Positions 16,092-24,767 of a DNA stretch of 44,579 bases are shown here, one piece after another. Position numbers and translations under genes: made by a program. Positions within the stretch are counted from its first letter, which is position 1, and every line of letters begins with the position of its first letter. The notes beneath the pieces are model-generated. The model was not told the origin of the DNA, searched no databases, and worked only from the letters and a program-made list of their open reading frames with translations. The stretch is from assembly GCA_030147455.1 (NCBI GenBank), contig JASKZU010000155.1, forward strand, positions 1 to 44,579, in the 5' to 3' direction. This DNA comes from Planococcus sp. (in: firmicutes) (lineage in GTDB: Bacteria > Bacillota > Bacilli > Bacillales_A > Planococcaceae).

Positions 16092-17027
16092 ATGTCGACT
16101 TTTAAAAACGGCTTGAAGGCCGGCTTGAAAACCACATGGGCGCTCGGGAAAATCATTTTTCCGATTACGCTGCTTGTTACGATCCTGCAATTTACACCGG
16201 TCCTGCCATTTATCATTGAGCTGGTGTCTCCGGTCATGGGCATCTTCGGCCTAAGCGGAGAAGCGGCAGTTCCGCTCGTATTGGGGAACGCACTGAACTT
16301 GTATGCTGGAATTGCAGGAATTTTATCTCTCGAACTAACGGTTAAGGAAGTTTTTATCCTGGCAGTTATGCTATCATTTTCCCATAATATTTTTATTGAA
16401 ACAGGCGTTGCCTTAAAAGTTGGTGTCCGTTTATGGGTAGTGCTTGTCGTTCGCTTCGGGCTCGCCATTATGTCAGGAATTCTGATCAATTTGCTTTGGT
16501 CCGGCGGTGGTGAAATTGCCCAGTACGGCTTTGCGCCAGAGGCATCAGCGGCCCCGGAAACATGGCTGGGCATTTTCCTGCTTGGCCTTGAAAAAGCAGG
16601 GTTTGGCGTATTGCAGCTGGCGATGATCGTCATCCCGCTCATGATCATGATTCAAGTATTGAAAGACCGGCAGTATTTGCAGAAAATCTCCAACATGATG
16701 GGGCCGCTCACGCGCGTGCTGGGCGTTGAGAAAAATACATCGCTCACATTAGCTTCAGGATTGGTTTTTGGGTTGGCGATGGGAGCCGGTGTCATGATTC
16801 AAGCGGTTCAAGAAGATGGTGTGAGCCGGAAAGATGCAACGCTAGCCTTTATTTTCCTGGTAGCGTGCCATGCAATTGTCGAAGACACATTGGTTTTTAT
16901 CCCGCTCGGCATCCCGATTTGGCCGTTGCTGTTGATTCGCGTTATTACTGCACTCGCTTTGACTATACTCATTTCCTACCTATGGAAACGGGCTGAAGAC
17001 AATCGGAAGGAAGTGGTGTCTACATGA
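16092..17027 (+). CDS. yvoD: Nucleoside-recognition (Gate) domain membrane protein, YvoD-like
   Basis: Integral membrane protein of 311 residues with many hydrophobic helices. It contains two Gate-type regions (around LVLGNALNLYAGIAGILSLE and around LASGLVFGLAMGAGVMIQ) with acidic and charged residues within helices (HAIVEDTLVF). Gate-domain proteins are transporter-like, and the substrate is unknown. Position between lgt and ppaX matches B. subtilis yvoD. The ATG at 16092 has a weak purine-rich AAGGAAAGAAGAG leader. Its stop overlaps the ppaX start by four bases (ATGA), showing translational coupling. Confidence 0.85.
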   Translation: MSTFKNGLKAGLKTTWALGKIIFPITLLVTILQFTPVLPFIIELVSPVMGIFGLSGEAAVPLVLGNALNLYAGIAGILSLELTVKEVFILAVMLSFSHNIFIETGVALKVGVRLWVVLVVRFGLAIMSGILINLLWSGGGEIAQYGFAPEASAAPETWLGIFLLGLEKAGFGVLQLAMIVIPLMIMIQVLKDRQYLQKISNMMGPLTRVLGVEKNTSLTLASGLVFGLAMGAGVMIQAVQEDGVSRKDATLAFIFLVACHAIVEDTLVFIPLGIPIWPLLLIRVITALALTILISYLWKRAEDNRKEVVST

Positions 17028-17677
17028 ACAAAGAGATAACGACCTTATTGTTTGATTTTGATGGTACCTTACTCGATACAAATGAATTGATTATCCAGAC
17101 GTTTATGTCTGTGTTGGGCGAGCATTTCCCCGGCCAATATGAGCGTGAAGACGTGCTGCATTTTATCGGTCCGTCGCTTGAACAGACATTTATGGAAATT
17201 GCCCCTGACCGGGTTTACGAGCTGAGCGATCAATACCGCCGCTTGAACCGTACGCTGCACGATGAACTGGTTACTGAATACGACGGTGTTTCGGAGACGC
17301 TGCGCACATTAAAGGCAAGAGGTTTGAAACTTGCGATTGTCTCGACCAAGCGTGAAGAAACGATCAAGCACGGCTTGAACCTTATGGGTGTCGGCGATGT
17401 ATTTGATGTGCTTGTCGCACTTGACCATGTGCGCAATCCAAAACCGCATCCAGAGCCGCTGGAATTGGCGCTGCGCCTGCTCGGGGCAAAACAAGAAGAA
17501 GCACTCATGATCGGCGACAATTCCCACGACATTGAAGGCGGAAAAAATGCCGGTGTGCGGACTGCTGGTGTGGCCTGGGCTGTTAAGGGAGAAGAATTCC
17601 TTTCGCGTTTCGAGCCAGACTTTATGCTCCAGCATATGTCCGATTTGCTTGAATTGACGAAAGCCAGCAGCCAATGA
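17024..17677 (+). CDS. ppaX: Pyrophosphatase PpaX (HAD family)
   Basis: Hydrolyses pyrophosphate. In B. subtilis it removes the PPi released when HprK/P dephosphorylates P-Ser-HPr by phosphorolysis, which explains the operon with hprK. 217 residues. HAD motifs: I, FDFDGTLLDTNE (Asp11 and Asp13); II, IVSTKR; III, the Lys of NPKPHPEPLE; IV, MIGDNSHDIEGGKNAG. A cap domain lies between motifs I and II. Starts in the ATGA overlap with yvoD and ends in an ATGA overlap with yvoF. Confidence 0.93.
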   Translation: MNKEITTLLFDFDGTLLDTNELIIQTFMSVLGEHFPGQYEREDVLHFIGPSLEQTFMEIAPDRVYELSDQYRRLNRTLHDELVTEYDGVSETLRTLKARGLKLAIVSTKREETIKHGLNLMGVGDVFDVLVALDHVRNPKPHPEPLELALRLLGAKQEEALMIGDNSHDIEGGKNAGVRTAGVAWAVKGEEFLSRFEPDFMLQHMSDLLELTKASSQ

Positions 17678-18186
17678 GACGAACTGAGCGTCACTACGTT
17701 GAAGGGGCGAACTCGCTTTGGCATATTTACAAGACGGTGCCATTTTGGAAAGTTGCAAAAAATTTCCTCATTATTCAAACGGCCCGCTACACGCCGTTTC
17801 TCCCGATGAAAAACTGGCTGTACCGCCGGTTTTTGGGGATGACGGTCGGCAAGCAATCGTCGTTTGCGCTAATGGTTATGCCTGATGTTATGTTTCCCGA
17901 ACGGATTTATGTCGGGGAAAATACCGTCATCGGTTATAACACAACGATTTTGGCACACGAATACTTGATAGAGGAATACCGGCTCGGTGACGTCGTGATC
18001 GGCGACCGTGTTATGATCGGAGCAAACAGTACCATTTTGCCCGGCATTAAGATTGGAGACGGTGCCATTGTCTCCGCTGCCACGCTCGTCCATAAAGATG
18101 TACCTGCTGGAGCTTTTGTCGGCGGCAATCCGATGAAAATCATTTATACAGCTGAAGAAATGGATGATCGACAAGCAAAATCCTGA
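17674..18186 (+). CDS. yvoF: Acyltransferase with left-handed beta-helix, YvoF-like
   Basis: 170-residue hexapeptide-repeat transferase. The C-terminal half shows the repeat pattern (IYVGENTVIGYNTTIL, LGDVVIGDRVMIGANSTIL, IKIGDGAIVSAATLV) and ends in AGAFVGGNPMKII, typical of the O-acetyltransferase family. The acceptor is unknown. The N-terminal ~60 residues are hydrophobic and basic (FLIIQTARYTPFLPMKNWLY) and may contact the membrane. Translationally coupled to ppaX. Its stop codon (18184-18186) lies inside the left arm of the terminator, so nothing else belongs to this operon. Confidence 0.87.
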   Translation: MRRTERHYVEGANSLWHIYKTVPFWKVAKNFLIIQTARYTPFLPMKNWLYRRFLGMTVGKQSSFALMVMPDVMFPERIYVGENTVIGYNTTILAHEYLIEEYRLGDVVIGDRVMIGANSTILPGIKIGDGAIVSAATLVHKDVPAGAFVGGNPMKIIYTAEEMDDRQAKS

Positions 18187-18211
18187 AAGCTCAGAGCTTT
18201 CAGGATTTTTT
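18181..18211 (+). terminator. Terminator of the hprK operon
   Basis: TCCTGAAAGCT-CAG-AGCTTTCAGGA perfect 11-base stem, followed by T6. It includes the yvoF stop codon. Confidence 0.92.
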
Positions 18212-18224
18212 GCATCTACAGCGC

Positions 18225-18254
18225 TTGACGAAAGAAACCGGCATACGCTAAAAT
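18225..18254 (+). promoter_or_regulatory. Promoter of the histidine operon
   Basis: TTGACG (18225-18230), an 18-base spacer and TAAAAT (18249-18254), just after the preceding terminator. The leader to hisZ is about 65 bases and shows no T-box or His-rich leader peptide. A short ACTTTA...TAAAGT inverted repeat is visible. Confidence 0.7.
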
Positions 18255-18326
18255 AAGAATCACTTTAACGATTCATCACTCTAGCGAACTAAAGTAAAAT
18301 AACCGATATAAAGGAAGTGTTCGACG

Positions 18327-19490
18327 ATGACGATTGAGATGTTTGAAAAACCGTTAGGCATGCGGGACGATTTTCCTTTGCTGGCTAAACAAAAAGCTGA
18401 ATTGAGAAAGCAAGGCACCCAATTGATGGAGCAGGCAGGCTATGAGTTGCTGCAGACGCCTACACTGGAATACTACGAGACAATCGGTAAAATATCGGCG
18501 ATTTCAGACGATGCCTTGTTCAAGCTGCTCGACAGCCAAGGCAAAACACTTGTGCTGCGTCCCGATATGACATCACCTATTGCACGTGTTGCAGCATCAA
18601 AATTGCTGAAAGAAAAAATGCCGATTCGCCTCGGTTATTACTCGAATGTTTTTCGCGCACAAAAGCGCGAAGGAGGACGGCCTGCGGAATTCGAGCAAAT
18701 CGGCGTTGAACTCATTGGCGACAGTTCACTATATGCGGATGTCGAAGTGATCAGCCTGGCATGGAGCATGCTGCAAGAGGTTGGCGTCCAGTCCAGCCGC
18801 ATCGTCATTGGCCACACCCGATTGCTGGAACTGATCTTGGAGGATTTCGGGTTGACTCAGCAGCAAACAGAAAGTGTCCGCGAATTGTTTGTTGCCAAAA
18901 ATGGCGTCGGCTTTGAACAGCTGACCGAACAGCTTCCGATTCAGGAAAGCAAGCGCGCTTCATTTCCAAAGCTGATGCAAGCGACTGAGGTTGCCGATTG
19001 GAAGCCGTGGATCAATCCTGAAAACGAAGAACAGCAAAAGCTTTACCAGGACATGCTGCGAATCGAAGAATTGCTCGTGCGAAACGGCATTGGCGATGCC
19101 ATCACTTTTGACTTGTCATTCAGCAGCCACATGACTTACTATACCGGCTTGGTGTTCGAGTTTTACGCTGCCGGCAGCGGCTTTCCGCTCGGAAGCGGGG
19201 GGCGCTATGATGGGCTGTTGGAACAATTCGGTTTGAAAGTCGGTGCGACCGGATTCGGGCTGCGCGTAGACCGCCTCATAGAAGCGGCAGCGGGTACAGC
19301 CGCACAAGTACCGAGTACACTGATTTTATTCGACGAACAAACAGAACAAAACGCTTTCGACCGGGCGAAAAAGCTGCGTGCAGAAGGCCAGCGCGTCACA
19401 CTGCAGTTTGCGCCCGCTGTTTTGGCGATCGAGCCGTTCAGCAAGTTGTTTACGAATGTCATCAGAGAGGAGGAACTAACAAATGGATGA
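18327..19490 (+). CDS. hisZ: ATP phosphoribosyltransferase regulatory subunit
   Basis: Class II aminoacyl-tRNA-synthetase-like protein without tRNA charging activity. It forms the active hetero-octamer with short-form HisG and carries the histidine feedback site. 387 residues. Seen: motif-2-like region RLGYYSNVFRAQKREGGRPA then EFEQIGVELIG, and the histidine-binding segment MTYYTGLVFEFYAAGSG then GGRYDGLLEQFG. The ATG at 18327 follows AAGGAAGTG. Its end overlaps hisG by eight bases. It is the first gene of the his operon. Confidence 0.96.
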   Translation: MTIEMFEKPLGMRDDFPLLAKQKAELRKQGTQLMEQAGYELLQTPTLEYYETIGKISAISDDALFKLLDSQGKTLVLRPDMTSPIARVAASKLLKEKMPIRLGYYSNVFRAQKREGGRPAEFEQIGVELIGDSSLYADVEVISLAWSMLQEVGVQSSRIVIGHTRLLELILEDFGLTQQQTESVRELFVAKNGVGFEQLTEQLPIQESKRASFPKLMQATEVADWKPWINPENEEQQKLYQDMLRIEELLVRNGIGDAITFDLSFSSHMTYYTGLVFEFYAAGSGFPLGSGGRYDGLLEQFGLKVGATGFGLRVDRLIEAAAGTAAQVPSTLILFDEQTEQNAFDRAKKLRAEGQRVTLQFAPAVLAIEPFSKLFTNVIREEELTNG

Positions 19491-20106
19491 ATTGACGATC
19501 GCGATGCCCAAAGGAAGAATCTTTGAAGAGGCTTATGAACTGCTGACACAAGCAGGCTATGACTTGCCGAAAGAACTGGACGATTCACGAAAGCTCATCG
19601 TCGAAGCGCCAAACGAAAAAATCCGTTTTATCCTCGCCAAACCGATGGATGTTCCAACTTACGTAGAACACGGTGTCGCGGACATTGGCATTGCCGGGAA
19701 AGATGTCTTGCTCGAGCACGACCGTGACGTTCACGAATTGTTGGATCTTGGCATCAGCGCCTGCTATATTGCAACGGCCGGTTTGCCTGATACTGAAATG
19801 AATCCAGTGACGCCGCGGATCGCTACTAAGTACCCGGCGGTCGCTTCGCACTATTACCGCAGCAAAGGCGAACAAGTGGAAATCATTGAATTGAATGGCT
19901 CGATTGAGCTGGCTCCGCTGATCGGCTTGTCGGACCGGATCGTTGACATTGTTTCGACTGGCCGGACGCTTCAGGAAAACGGGCTCGTCGAATATGAAAA
20001 AATTGCCGATATCACGTCAAGGCTTATCGCAAATCCGGTTAGTTACCGATTAAAGCAGAAACGCATTACGGAACTGGTCGACAAATTGCGGGGGCAGGTG
20101 ACATGA
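19483..20106 (+). CDS. hisG: ATP phosphoribosyltransferase catalytic subunit (short form)
   Basis: First step of histidine synthesis: ATP + PRPP to phosphoribosyl-ATP. The 207-residue length is the HisZ-dependent short form, lacking the C-terminal regulatory ACT-like domain. Motifs: AMPKGRIFEEAYELL at the N-terminus, YVEHGVADIGIAGKDVL, and the PRPP loop DIVSTGRTLQENGL. Start: ATG at 19483, preceded by GAGAGGAGG inside hisZ. It ends in a four-base overlap with hisD. Confidence 0.97.
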   Translation: MDELTIAMPKGRIFEEAYELLTQAGYDLPKELDDSRKLIVEAPNEKIRFILAKPMDVPTYVEHGVADIGIAGKDVLLEHDRDVHELLDLGISACYIATAGLPDTEMNPVTPRIATKYPAVASHYYRSKGEQVEIIELNGSIELAPLIGLSDRIVDIVSTGRTLQENGLVEYEKIADITSRLIANPVSYRLKQKRITELVDKLRGQVT

Positions 20107-21389
20107 TGGAAATCCAGATGTTAACAAAAGAGCTGTCGATTCGACGCCGATTGGCTGACGGCACGGCGCAGCAGCTGGAAGCAGTAAAAGACATTATCCA
20201 CGCGGTGCGTCAGGAAGGGGACGCTGCGCTCTACCGTTTCGCCAAAAAATGGGACGGAGCCGATCTAACAGAGTTGCGCGTATCCGAAGCGGAAATTCAA
20301 ACAGCTGCAGAACGGTTCGACCCGAAGCTGTTGGCTGATTTGACAGAAGCCGCACAGAATATCCGTGATTATCACGAAGGGCAGCGGCAGCAAAGCTATC
20401 GCCACGACCGTGTGGACGGCTCCTATGTTGCGCAGCGCGTTACGGCGATTGAATCGGCTGGTTTGTATGTCCCAGGGGGAACGGCAGCTTATCCGTCTTC
20501 TGTGCTTATGAATGTTATCCCGGCACAAGTGGCAGGAGTCGAGCGGATCGTTGTGGTGTCGCCGCCGGACGCTGAAGGCAAGCTGTCGGACGGGGTGCTG
20601 GTAGCAGCACATATTCTCGGAATTGATGAATTATACAAATCGGGAGGCGCACAGGCCGTCGCAGCGCTTGCTTACGGTACTGAAACCATTCAGCCGGTCG
20701 ATAAAATCACCGGCCCCGGAAACATTTTCGTTGCGCTCGCCAAACGCGAAGTCAACGGCGATGTGGCCATCGATATGATTGCCGGGCCGAGTGAAATCGC
20801 AATTATCGCTGACGATACGGCTCACGCTGATGAAGTGGCAGCTGACCTTTTGTCGCAGGCAGAGCACGATCCATTGGCAAGCGCAGTGCTGCTGACCGAT
20901 AGCGAAGCGCTTGCACAAAAAGTCCAGGCGCAAGTTGCCGCCCAACTGGAAACGTTGCCGAGAGCGCCAATTGCGCAGGCATCTATCCGTGATCACGGCG
21001 CCATCTACTTGGCGGACACGCAAGAAGCATTGATCCGTGCAGCCAACCAATTAGCTCCGGAACATTTGGAAATTATGACGCATGATGCCGAAGCTGTAGC
21101 CGAGAAAATCCGCCATGCCGGCGCCATTTTCATCGGCCGCTATTCATCCGAGCCGGTCGGCGATTATTTTGCCGGTACCAACCATGTGCTTCCGACCAAC
21201 AGCACAGCCCGTTTTTCAAGTGCGTTATCGGTATACGATTTTGTCAAACGGACGAGCATCGTTCATTATAGTGAACAGGGATGGCGCAACAACTATGAAA
21301 AAATTGCACGGCTGGCACGTCTTGAAGGTCTGGAGGCGCATGCCCGCGCCGTCGAATCACGCGCTTGGAAAAAGGAGAATCAAGAATGA
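20103..21389 (+). CDS. hisD: Histidinol dehydrogenase
   Basis: NAD- and zinc-dependent oxidation of L-histidinol to L-histidine in two steps, the last step of the pathway. 428 residues. Conserved stretches: LYVPGGTAAYPSSVLMNVIP, GPGNIFVALAKREV, DMIAGPSEIAI, the zinc-site segment SQAEHDP, catalytic PEHLEIM and GTNHVLPT. The ATG at 20103 overlaps the hisG stop; a second ATG follows immediately at 20106. The stop overlaps the hisB start by four bases (ATGA). Confidence 0.97.
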   Translation: MMEIQMLTKELSIRRRLADGTAQQLEAVKDIIHAVRQEGDAALYRFAKKWDGADLTELRVSEAEIQTAAERFDPKLLADLTEAAQNIRDYHEGQRQQSYRHDRVDGSYVAQRVTAIESAGLYVPGGTAAYPSSVLMNVIPAQVAGVERIVVVSPPDAEGKLSDGVLVAAHILGIDELYKSGGAQAVAALAYGTETIQPVDKITGPGNIFVALAKREVNGDVAIDMIAGPSEIAIIADDTAHADEVAADLLSQAEHDPLASAVLLTDSEALAQKVQAQVAAQLETLPRAPIAQASIRDHGAIYLADTQEALIRAANQLAPEHLEIMTHDAEAVAEKIRHAGAIFIGRYSSEPVGDYFAGTNHVLPTNSTARFSSALSVYDFVKRTSIVHYSEQGWRNNYEKIARLARLEGLEAHARAVESRAWKKENQE

Positions 21390-21973
21390 GAAAATCAGAA
21401 ATCACCAGAAAAACCAATGAAACCGAAATTGCCGTCAATTTCTCGCTGGATGGAAAAGGCCAGGCGGATATTGACACAGGCGTTCCGTTTATGGACCATA
21501 TGCTCGACTTGTTTATCAAGCACGGGCAATTTGATGGCCGTATCCATGCAAACGGCGATACACACATCGACGACCATCATACGACCGAAGACATCGGCAT
21601 TGTTCTTGGCCAGGCTGTACTGGAGGCTTTAGGCGATAAAAAAGGCTTGCGCCGTTATGGCAATGCATTTGTTCCAATGGACGATGCGCTTGCCCAAGTG
21701 GTCATCGACTGTTCGAACCGCCCGCACCTAGAATTCCGCTGCGAACTGCCGACTGCTAAAGTCGGTTCTTTCGATACCGAACTGGTGCATGAGTTTTTAT
21801 GGAAGTTTGCGCTTGAATCACGCATGAACGTCCACGTTATCGTGCATTACGGCAAAAACACGCACCATATCATCGAAGCGATTTTCAAAGCGCTGGCACG
21901 GGCTCTCGACGAGGCCACATTGATCGATCCGCGCGTTGAGGGCGTTCCTTCGACAAAGGGGCTTTTAACATGA
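21386..21973 (+). CDS. hisB: Imidazoleglycerol-phosphate dehydratase
   Basis: Mn-dependent dehydration of imidazoleglycerol phosphate to imidazole-acetol phosphate. 195 residues, the monofunctional type without a phosphatase domain. Metal-binding signatures: DTGVPFMDHMLDLFIKHG, DTHIDDHHTTEDIGI and THHIIEAIFKALARAL. A longer frame opens at 21365, but AAAGGAGA (21371-21378) fits the ATG at 21386, which begins MRKSEITRKTNETEI as in relatives. Four-base overlaps with hisD and hisH. Confidence 0.97.
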   Translation: MRKSEITRKTNETEIAVNFSLDGKGQADIDTGVPFMDHMLDLFIKHGQFDGRIHANGDTHIDDHHTTEDIGIVLGQAVLEALGDKKGLRRYGNAFVPMDDALAQVVIDCSNRPHLEFRCELPTAKVGSFDTELVHEFLWKFALESRMNVHVIVHYGKNTHHIIEAIFKALARALDEATLIDPRVEGVPSTKGLLT

Positions 21974-22623
21974 TCATTGGCATCATCGATTACGGCATGG
22001 GCAATTTGTTCAGCGTCGAACAAGCATTAAAGAAATTGGACTGCACCGTAATCTTGTCAGACGACAAAGCAGTTCTGAGTGAAGCGGACGCCATTTTGCT
22101 TCCAGGCGTCGGGGCTTTTCCGGATGCAATGAAGCGGCTGGAGGAAAAAGGACTTGATTCGTTTATCACGTCACTTCCAGGCCGCAATATTCCATTACTC
22201 GGCATTTGCCTCGGCATGCAGCTGTTGTACGAAAAAAGTGAAGAAGTCCGCGCGACCAAAGGACTCGGTTTATTAAAAGGCCAGATTCGCCGATTTCCAA
22301 AAGGAGCGCACCGCATTCCGCATATGGGCTGGAACCGGCTCCGGTTTGCCCAGATCCCGTATTGGCTTGACGATGTGCTGAATGATACGCATGTGTATTT
22401 TGTTCATTCGTTCTACGCTGATGAGCTGGCGGACGATCAGCTATGGGCTACTGCCGAATACGGCGGACTGGAAGTGCCGGGCGTCGTTGGGGACGGATTG
22501 GTAACGGGTATGCAGTTTCACCCCGAGAAATCAGGGGAATTCGGCCATTACTTGTTGGAGCAATGGATCGCAAACGTCAGGAGGAATTTAGATGAGTCAA
22601 TTTCAACTTTATCCAGCCATTGA
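21970..22623 (+). CDS. hisH: Imidazole glycerol phosphate synthase, glutaminase subunit
   Basis: Class I glutamine amidotransferase that supplies ammonia to HisF. 217 residues. The triad is visible: Cys80 in LGICLGMQL, and His184 with Glu186 in MQFHPEKSG. N-terminal IIDYGMGNL is typical. The last ~10 codons are read through the start of hisA: the two genes overlap by 32 bases in different frames, and hisA's AGGAGG (22579-22584) lies inside hisH. The tail LDESISTLSSH is therefore probably a by-product of the overlap. Confidence 0.96.
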   Translation: MIIGIIDYGMGNLFSVEQALKKLDCTVILSDDKAVLSEADAILLPGVGAFPDAMKRLEEKGLDSFITSLPGRNIPLLGICLGMQLLYEKSEEVRATKGLGLLKGQIRRFPKGAHRIPHMGWNRLRFAQIPYWLDDVLNDTHVYFVHSFYADELADDQLWATAEYGGLEVPGVVGDGLVTGMQFHPEKSGEFGHYLLEQWIANVRRNLDESISTLSSH

Positions 22624-23317
22624 TTTAAGGGGCGGAAAATGCGTCCGCTTGTTCCAAGGTGATTACGGGCAAGAAACAGTATACGGCGATTCGCCGGTCG
22701 ATATGGCAAAAAGTTTTGTAGAAGCAGGAGCAGAGTGGATTCATATGGTTGATTTGGACGGGGCGAAAGATGGCAGCCGCATCAACGACCAAGTAGTAAT
22801 CGAAGCAGCAAAGCTTCCGGTAAAAGTGCAAGTGGGCGGCGGCATCCGCAGCCGCGAAGACATTGAGCATTATTTGTCGAACGGAGTGGCGCGCGTCATT
22901 ATCGGCAGCTTGGCAATTCGCGAGCCCGACCTGGTCGCTTCATTTATTGAAGAGTTTGGTGCCGATCGGATTGTTATCGGCATCGATGCCAAAGACGGGA
23001 TGGCCGCAACTGAAGGCTGGATCGAAACGTCGCATAAGCCGGCGCCCGAAGTAGCTGCTTACTTTGTTTCCAAAGGAGCCAAGCATTTTATTTACACGGA
23101 TATTTCTACAGACGGCACACTTGCCGGCGCCAATATCGACGCCAACCGCAAGTTGACCGCTTCCCCGGCGCAAGTGATCGTGTCCGGCGGCATCGGCACT
23201 CTTGATGATGTGAAACGTGTAAAACAGGCAGCACAGGACAGCCCGATTTCAGGCCTCATCATAGGAAAAGCACTATACGAAAAACGCTTTACGCTTGAGG
23301 AGGCGCTGTCATGCTGA
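22592..23317 (+). CDS. hisA: ProFAR isomerase (phosphoribosylformimino-5-aminoimidazole carboxamide ribotide isomerase)
   Basis: Amadori rearrangement of ProFAR to PRFAR on a (beta/alpha)8 barrel. 241 residues. N-terminal catalytic Asp11 in YPAIDLRGGKCVRL, then DYGQETVYGDSPVDMA, phosphate-binding VQVGGGIRSREDI, and the second acidic site in TDISTDGTLAGAN. Start ATG at 22592 with AGGAGG upstream. The last codons overlap hisF by seven bases. Confidence 0.97.
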   Translation: MSQFQLYPAIDLRGGKCVRLFQGDYGQETVYGDSPVDMAKSFVEAGAEWIHMVDLDGAKDGSRINDQVVIEAAKLPVKVQVGGGIRSREDIEHYLSNGVARVIIGSLAIREPDLVASFIEEFGADRIVIGIDAKDGMAATEGWIETSHKPAPEVAAYFVSKGAKHFIYTDISTDGTLAGANIDANRKLTASPAQVIVSGGIGTLDDVKRVKQAAQDSPISGLIIGKALYEKRFTLEEALSC

Positions 23318-24063
23318 CCAAGCGCATCATTCCGTGCCTGGACGTCAAAGAAGGGCGCGTCGTCAAAGGCGTCAGCTTTGTCGCTCTTCGCGACGCTGGC
23401 GACCCGGTAGAATTGGCTAAGTTTTACGATGAACAAGGCGCTGACGAATTGGTGTTCCTGGACATTTCAGCTTCCCATGAAGGCAAACAAACGATGATCG
23501 AAGTAGTGCGCATCGTGGCGACGGAGTTGTCGATCCCGTTCACGGTAGGCGGCGGCATCCGTACACTCGAGGACATGAAACGCATGCTGCGCGCGGGAGC
23601 GGATAAAGTGTCGCTCAATACGGCAGCGCTGGACCGGCCCCAACTGATCAAAGAAGGAGCAGACTTTTTCGGTTCGCAGTGCATAGTGATCGCAATCGAT
23701 GCCAAGAAAAACGGCGACAGCTGGGACGTTTATACGCACGGCGGACGCAACCAAACTGAATGGAATGCGGTCGAATGGGCCAAATACGCCGTGTCGCTCG
23801 GAGCGGGCGAGATTTTGTTGACGAGCATGGACTGCGACGGGCAAAAAGACGGTTTTGACCTGGAACTGACAGAAGCGGTGCGCAGCGCCGTTGAAGTTCC
23901 AGTCATCGCAAGCGGGGGCGCTGGAAACCGCGAGCACTTTAAACAAGTGTTTGAGCAAGTAGATGCCGATGCAGCACTTGCCGCCTCGATTTTCCATTAC
24001 AAAGAAACGAGCGTAAAAGAAGTGAAACAGTATTTGCGCGAAGAAGGAGTGAATGTCCGGTGA
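23311..24063 (+). CDS. hisF: Imidazole glycerol phosphate synthase, cyclase subunit
   Basis: Uses ammonia from HisH to convert PRFAR to imidazole glycerol phosphate plus AICAR. 250 residues in a (beta/alpha)8 barrel. Both catalytic aspartates sit at the canonical positions: Asp11 (IIPCLDVKEGRV) and Asp130 (VIAIDAKKNG). Phosphate-binding TVGGGIRTLEDM and ASGGAGNREHF are present. Start ATG at 23311 after GAGGAGGC. Its TGA overlaps the GTG start of hisI. Confidence 0.97.
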   Translation: MLTKRIIPCLDVKEGRVVKGVSFVALRDAGDPVELAKFYDEQGADELVFLDISASHEGKQTMIEVVRIVATELSIPFTVGGGIRTLEDMKRMLRAGADKVSLNTAALDRPQLIKEGADFFGSQCIVIAIDAKKNGDSWDVYTHGGRNQTEWNAVEWAKYAVSLGAGEILLTSMDCDGQKDGFDLELTEAVRSAVEVPVIASGGAGNREHFKQVFEQVDADAALAASIFHYKETSVKEVKQYLREEGVNVR

Positions 24064-24683
24064 CGAATGTAAAATTTGACGACAATGGACTGGTGCCTGT
24101 AATTTTGCAGGATGCAGCGACCAAACAAGTATTAACGCTGGCATATGCCAACGAAGAAGCGCTTCAGCGGACGATCGAAACAAAAGAAACATGGCTGTTT
24201 TCCAGAAGCCGCAACGAACTATGGAACAAAGGCGCGACAAGCGGCAATACGCAGCGTGTGCAATCGGTTCAGGTGGATTGCGATGGCGATTCGCTGATTT
24301 ACGAAGTGATTCCAAACGGCCCTGCTTGCCACACCGGCGAAACGAGCTGTTTTAATGAAACGATTGCCGGCGAACGATCGGCGACTGCATCTGACATGAT
24401 CGGGCAGTTGAGCGCATTGATCAAACAGCGCGAAACGGATATGCCGGAAGGAGCCTACACGACCTATTTGTTCGAACAAGGCGTAGATAAAATCTGTAAA
24501 AAAGTCGGGGAAGAAGCAGCGGAAGTCATCATCGCGGCTAAAAATCGCGATGCGCGCGAATTGGCGACAGAAAGTGCAGACCTGCTGTATCACTTGCTGG
24601 TGCTGCTGCAGGAACAAAAAGTGGATTTCCGTGAAGTCACAGCTGTACTCGAAGAGCGCCACGACGTGAAAAAGGACAAGTAA
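24060..24683 (+). CDS. hisI: Bifunctional phosphoribosyl-AMP cyclohydrolase / phosphoribosyl-ATP pyrophosphatase
   Basis: Steps 2 and 3 of histidine synthesis in one 207-residue protein (HisIE). The N-terminal cyclohydrolase domain carries WLFSRSRNELWNKGATSG, the metal Asp segment VDCDGDSLIY and the Cys-containing GPACHTGETSCF. The C-terminal pyrophosphatase domain (from ~residue 113) has the MazG-like helical motif KVGEEAAEVIIAAKNRD and ESADLLYHLLVLL. The start is GTG at 24060, overlapping the hisF stop (GTGA), with AAGGAGTGA upstream. It is the last gene of the his operon. Confidence 0.96.
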   Translation: MTNVKFDDNGLVPVILQDAATKQVLTLAYANEEALQRTIETKETWLFSRSRNELWNKGATSGNTQRVQSVQVDCDGDSLIYEVIPNGPACHTGETSCFNETIAGERSATASDMIGQLSALIKQRETDMPEGAYTTYLFEQGVDKICKKVGEEAAEVIIAAKNRDARELATESADLLYHLLVLLQEQKVDFREVTAVLEERHDVKKDK

Positions 24684-24697
24684 ATAACAGGAAAATA

Positions 24698-24706
24698 TGC
24701 TATAAT
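24698..24706 (+). promoter_or_regulatory. Extended -10 promoter candidate for yvcD
   Basis: TGCTATAAT (TG-N-TATAAT) at 24698-24706. No convincing -35 is present, as expected for extended -10 promoters. Transcription would start near 24713. Confidence 0.5.
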
Positions 24707-24724
24707 AACAGCACATTTACGGAT

Positions 24725-24748
24725 GGGACGATTTCGATCGTTCCTTTT
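24725..24748 (+). terminator. Possible his-operon terminator or attenuator hairpin
   Basis: GGGACGAT-TTCG-ATCGTTCC, an eight-base stem (one G.T) capped by a UUCG tetraloop and followed by TTTT. The T-run is short and is also the right arm of the larger inverted repeat. Confidence 0.5.
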
Positions 24749-24767
24749 CCTGTTACGGAGGCATATC

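Larger units (their letters stand above)
24685..24755. repeat. Perfect 11-base inverted repeat enclosing promoter and hairpin
   Basis: TAACAGGAAAA (24685-24695) is the exact reverse complement of TTTTCCTGTTA (24745-24755). Between them lie a TATAAT box and a tetraloop hairpin. Confidence 0.85.

Noticed and set aside
18255..18326. Possible T-box or leader-peptide attenuator for the his operon
   Set aside because: The 5' leader is only about 65 bases, with no T-box sequence, no run of His codons and no terminator stem.
23467..24315. Minus-strand open frame of 282 codons across hisF and hisI
   Set aside because: It is antisense to two well-conserved enzymes and crosses their junction. No motif is visible.
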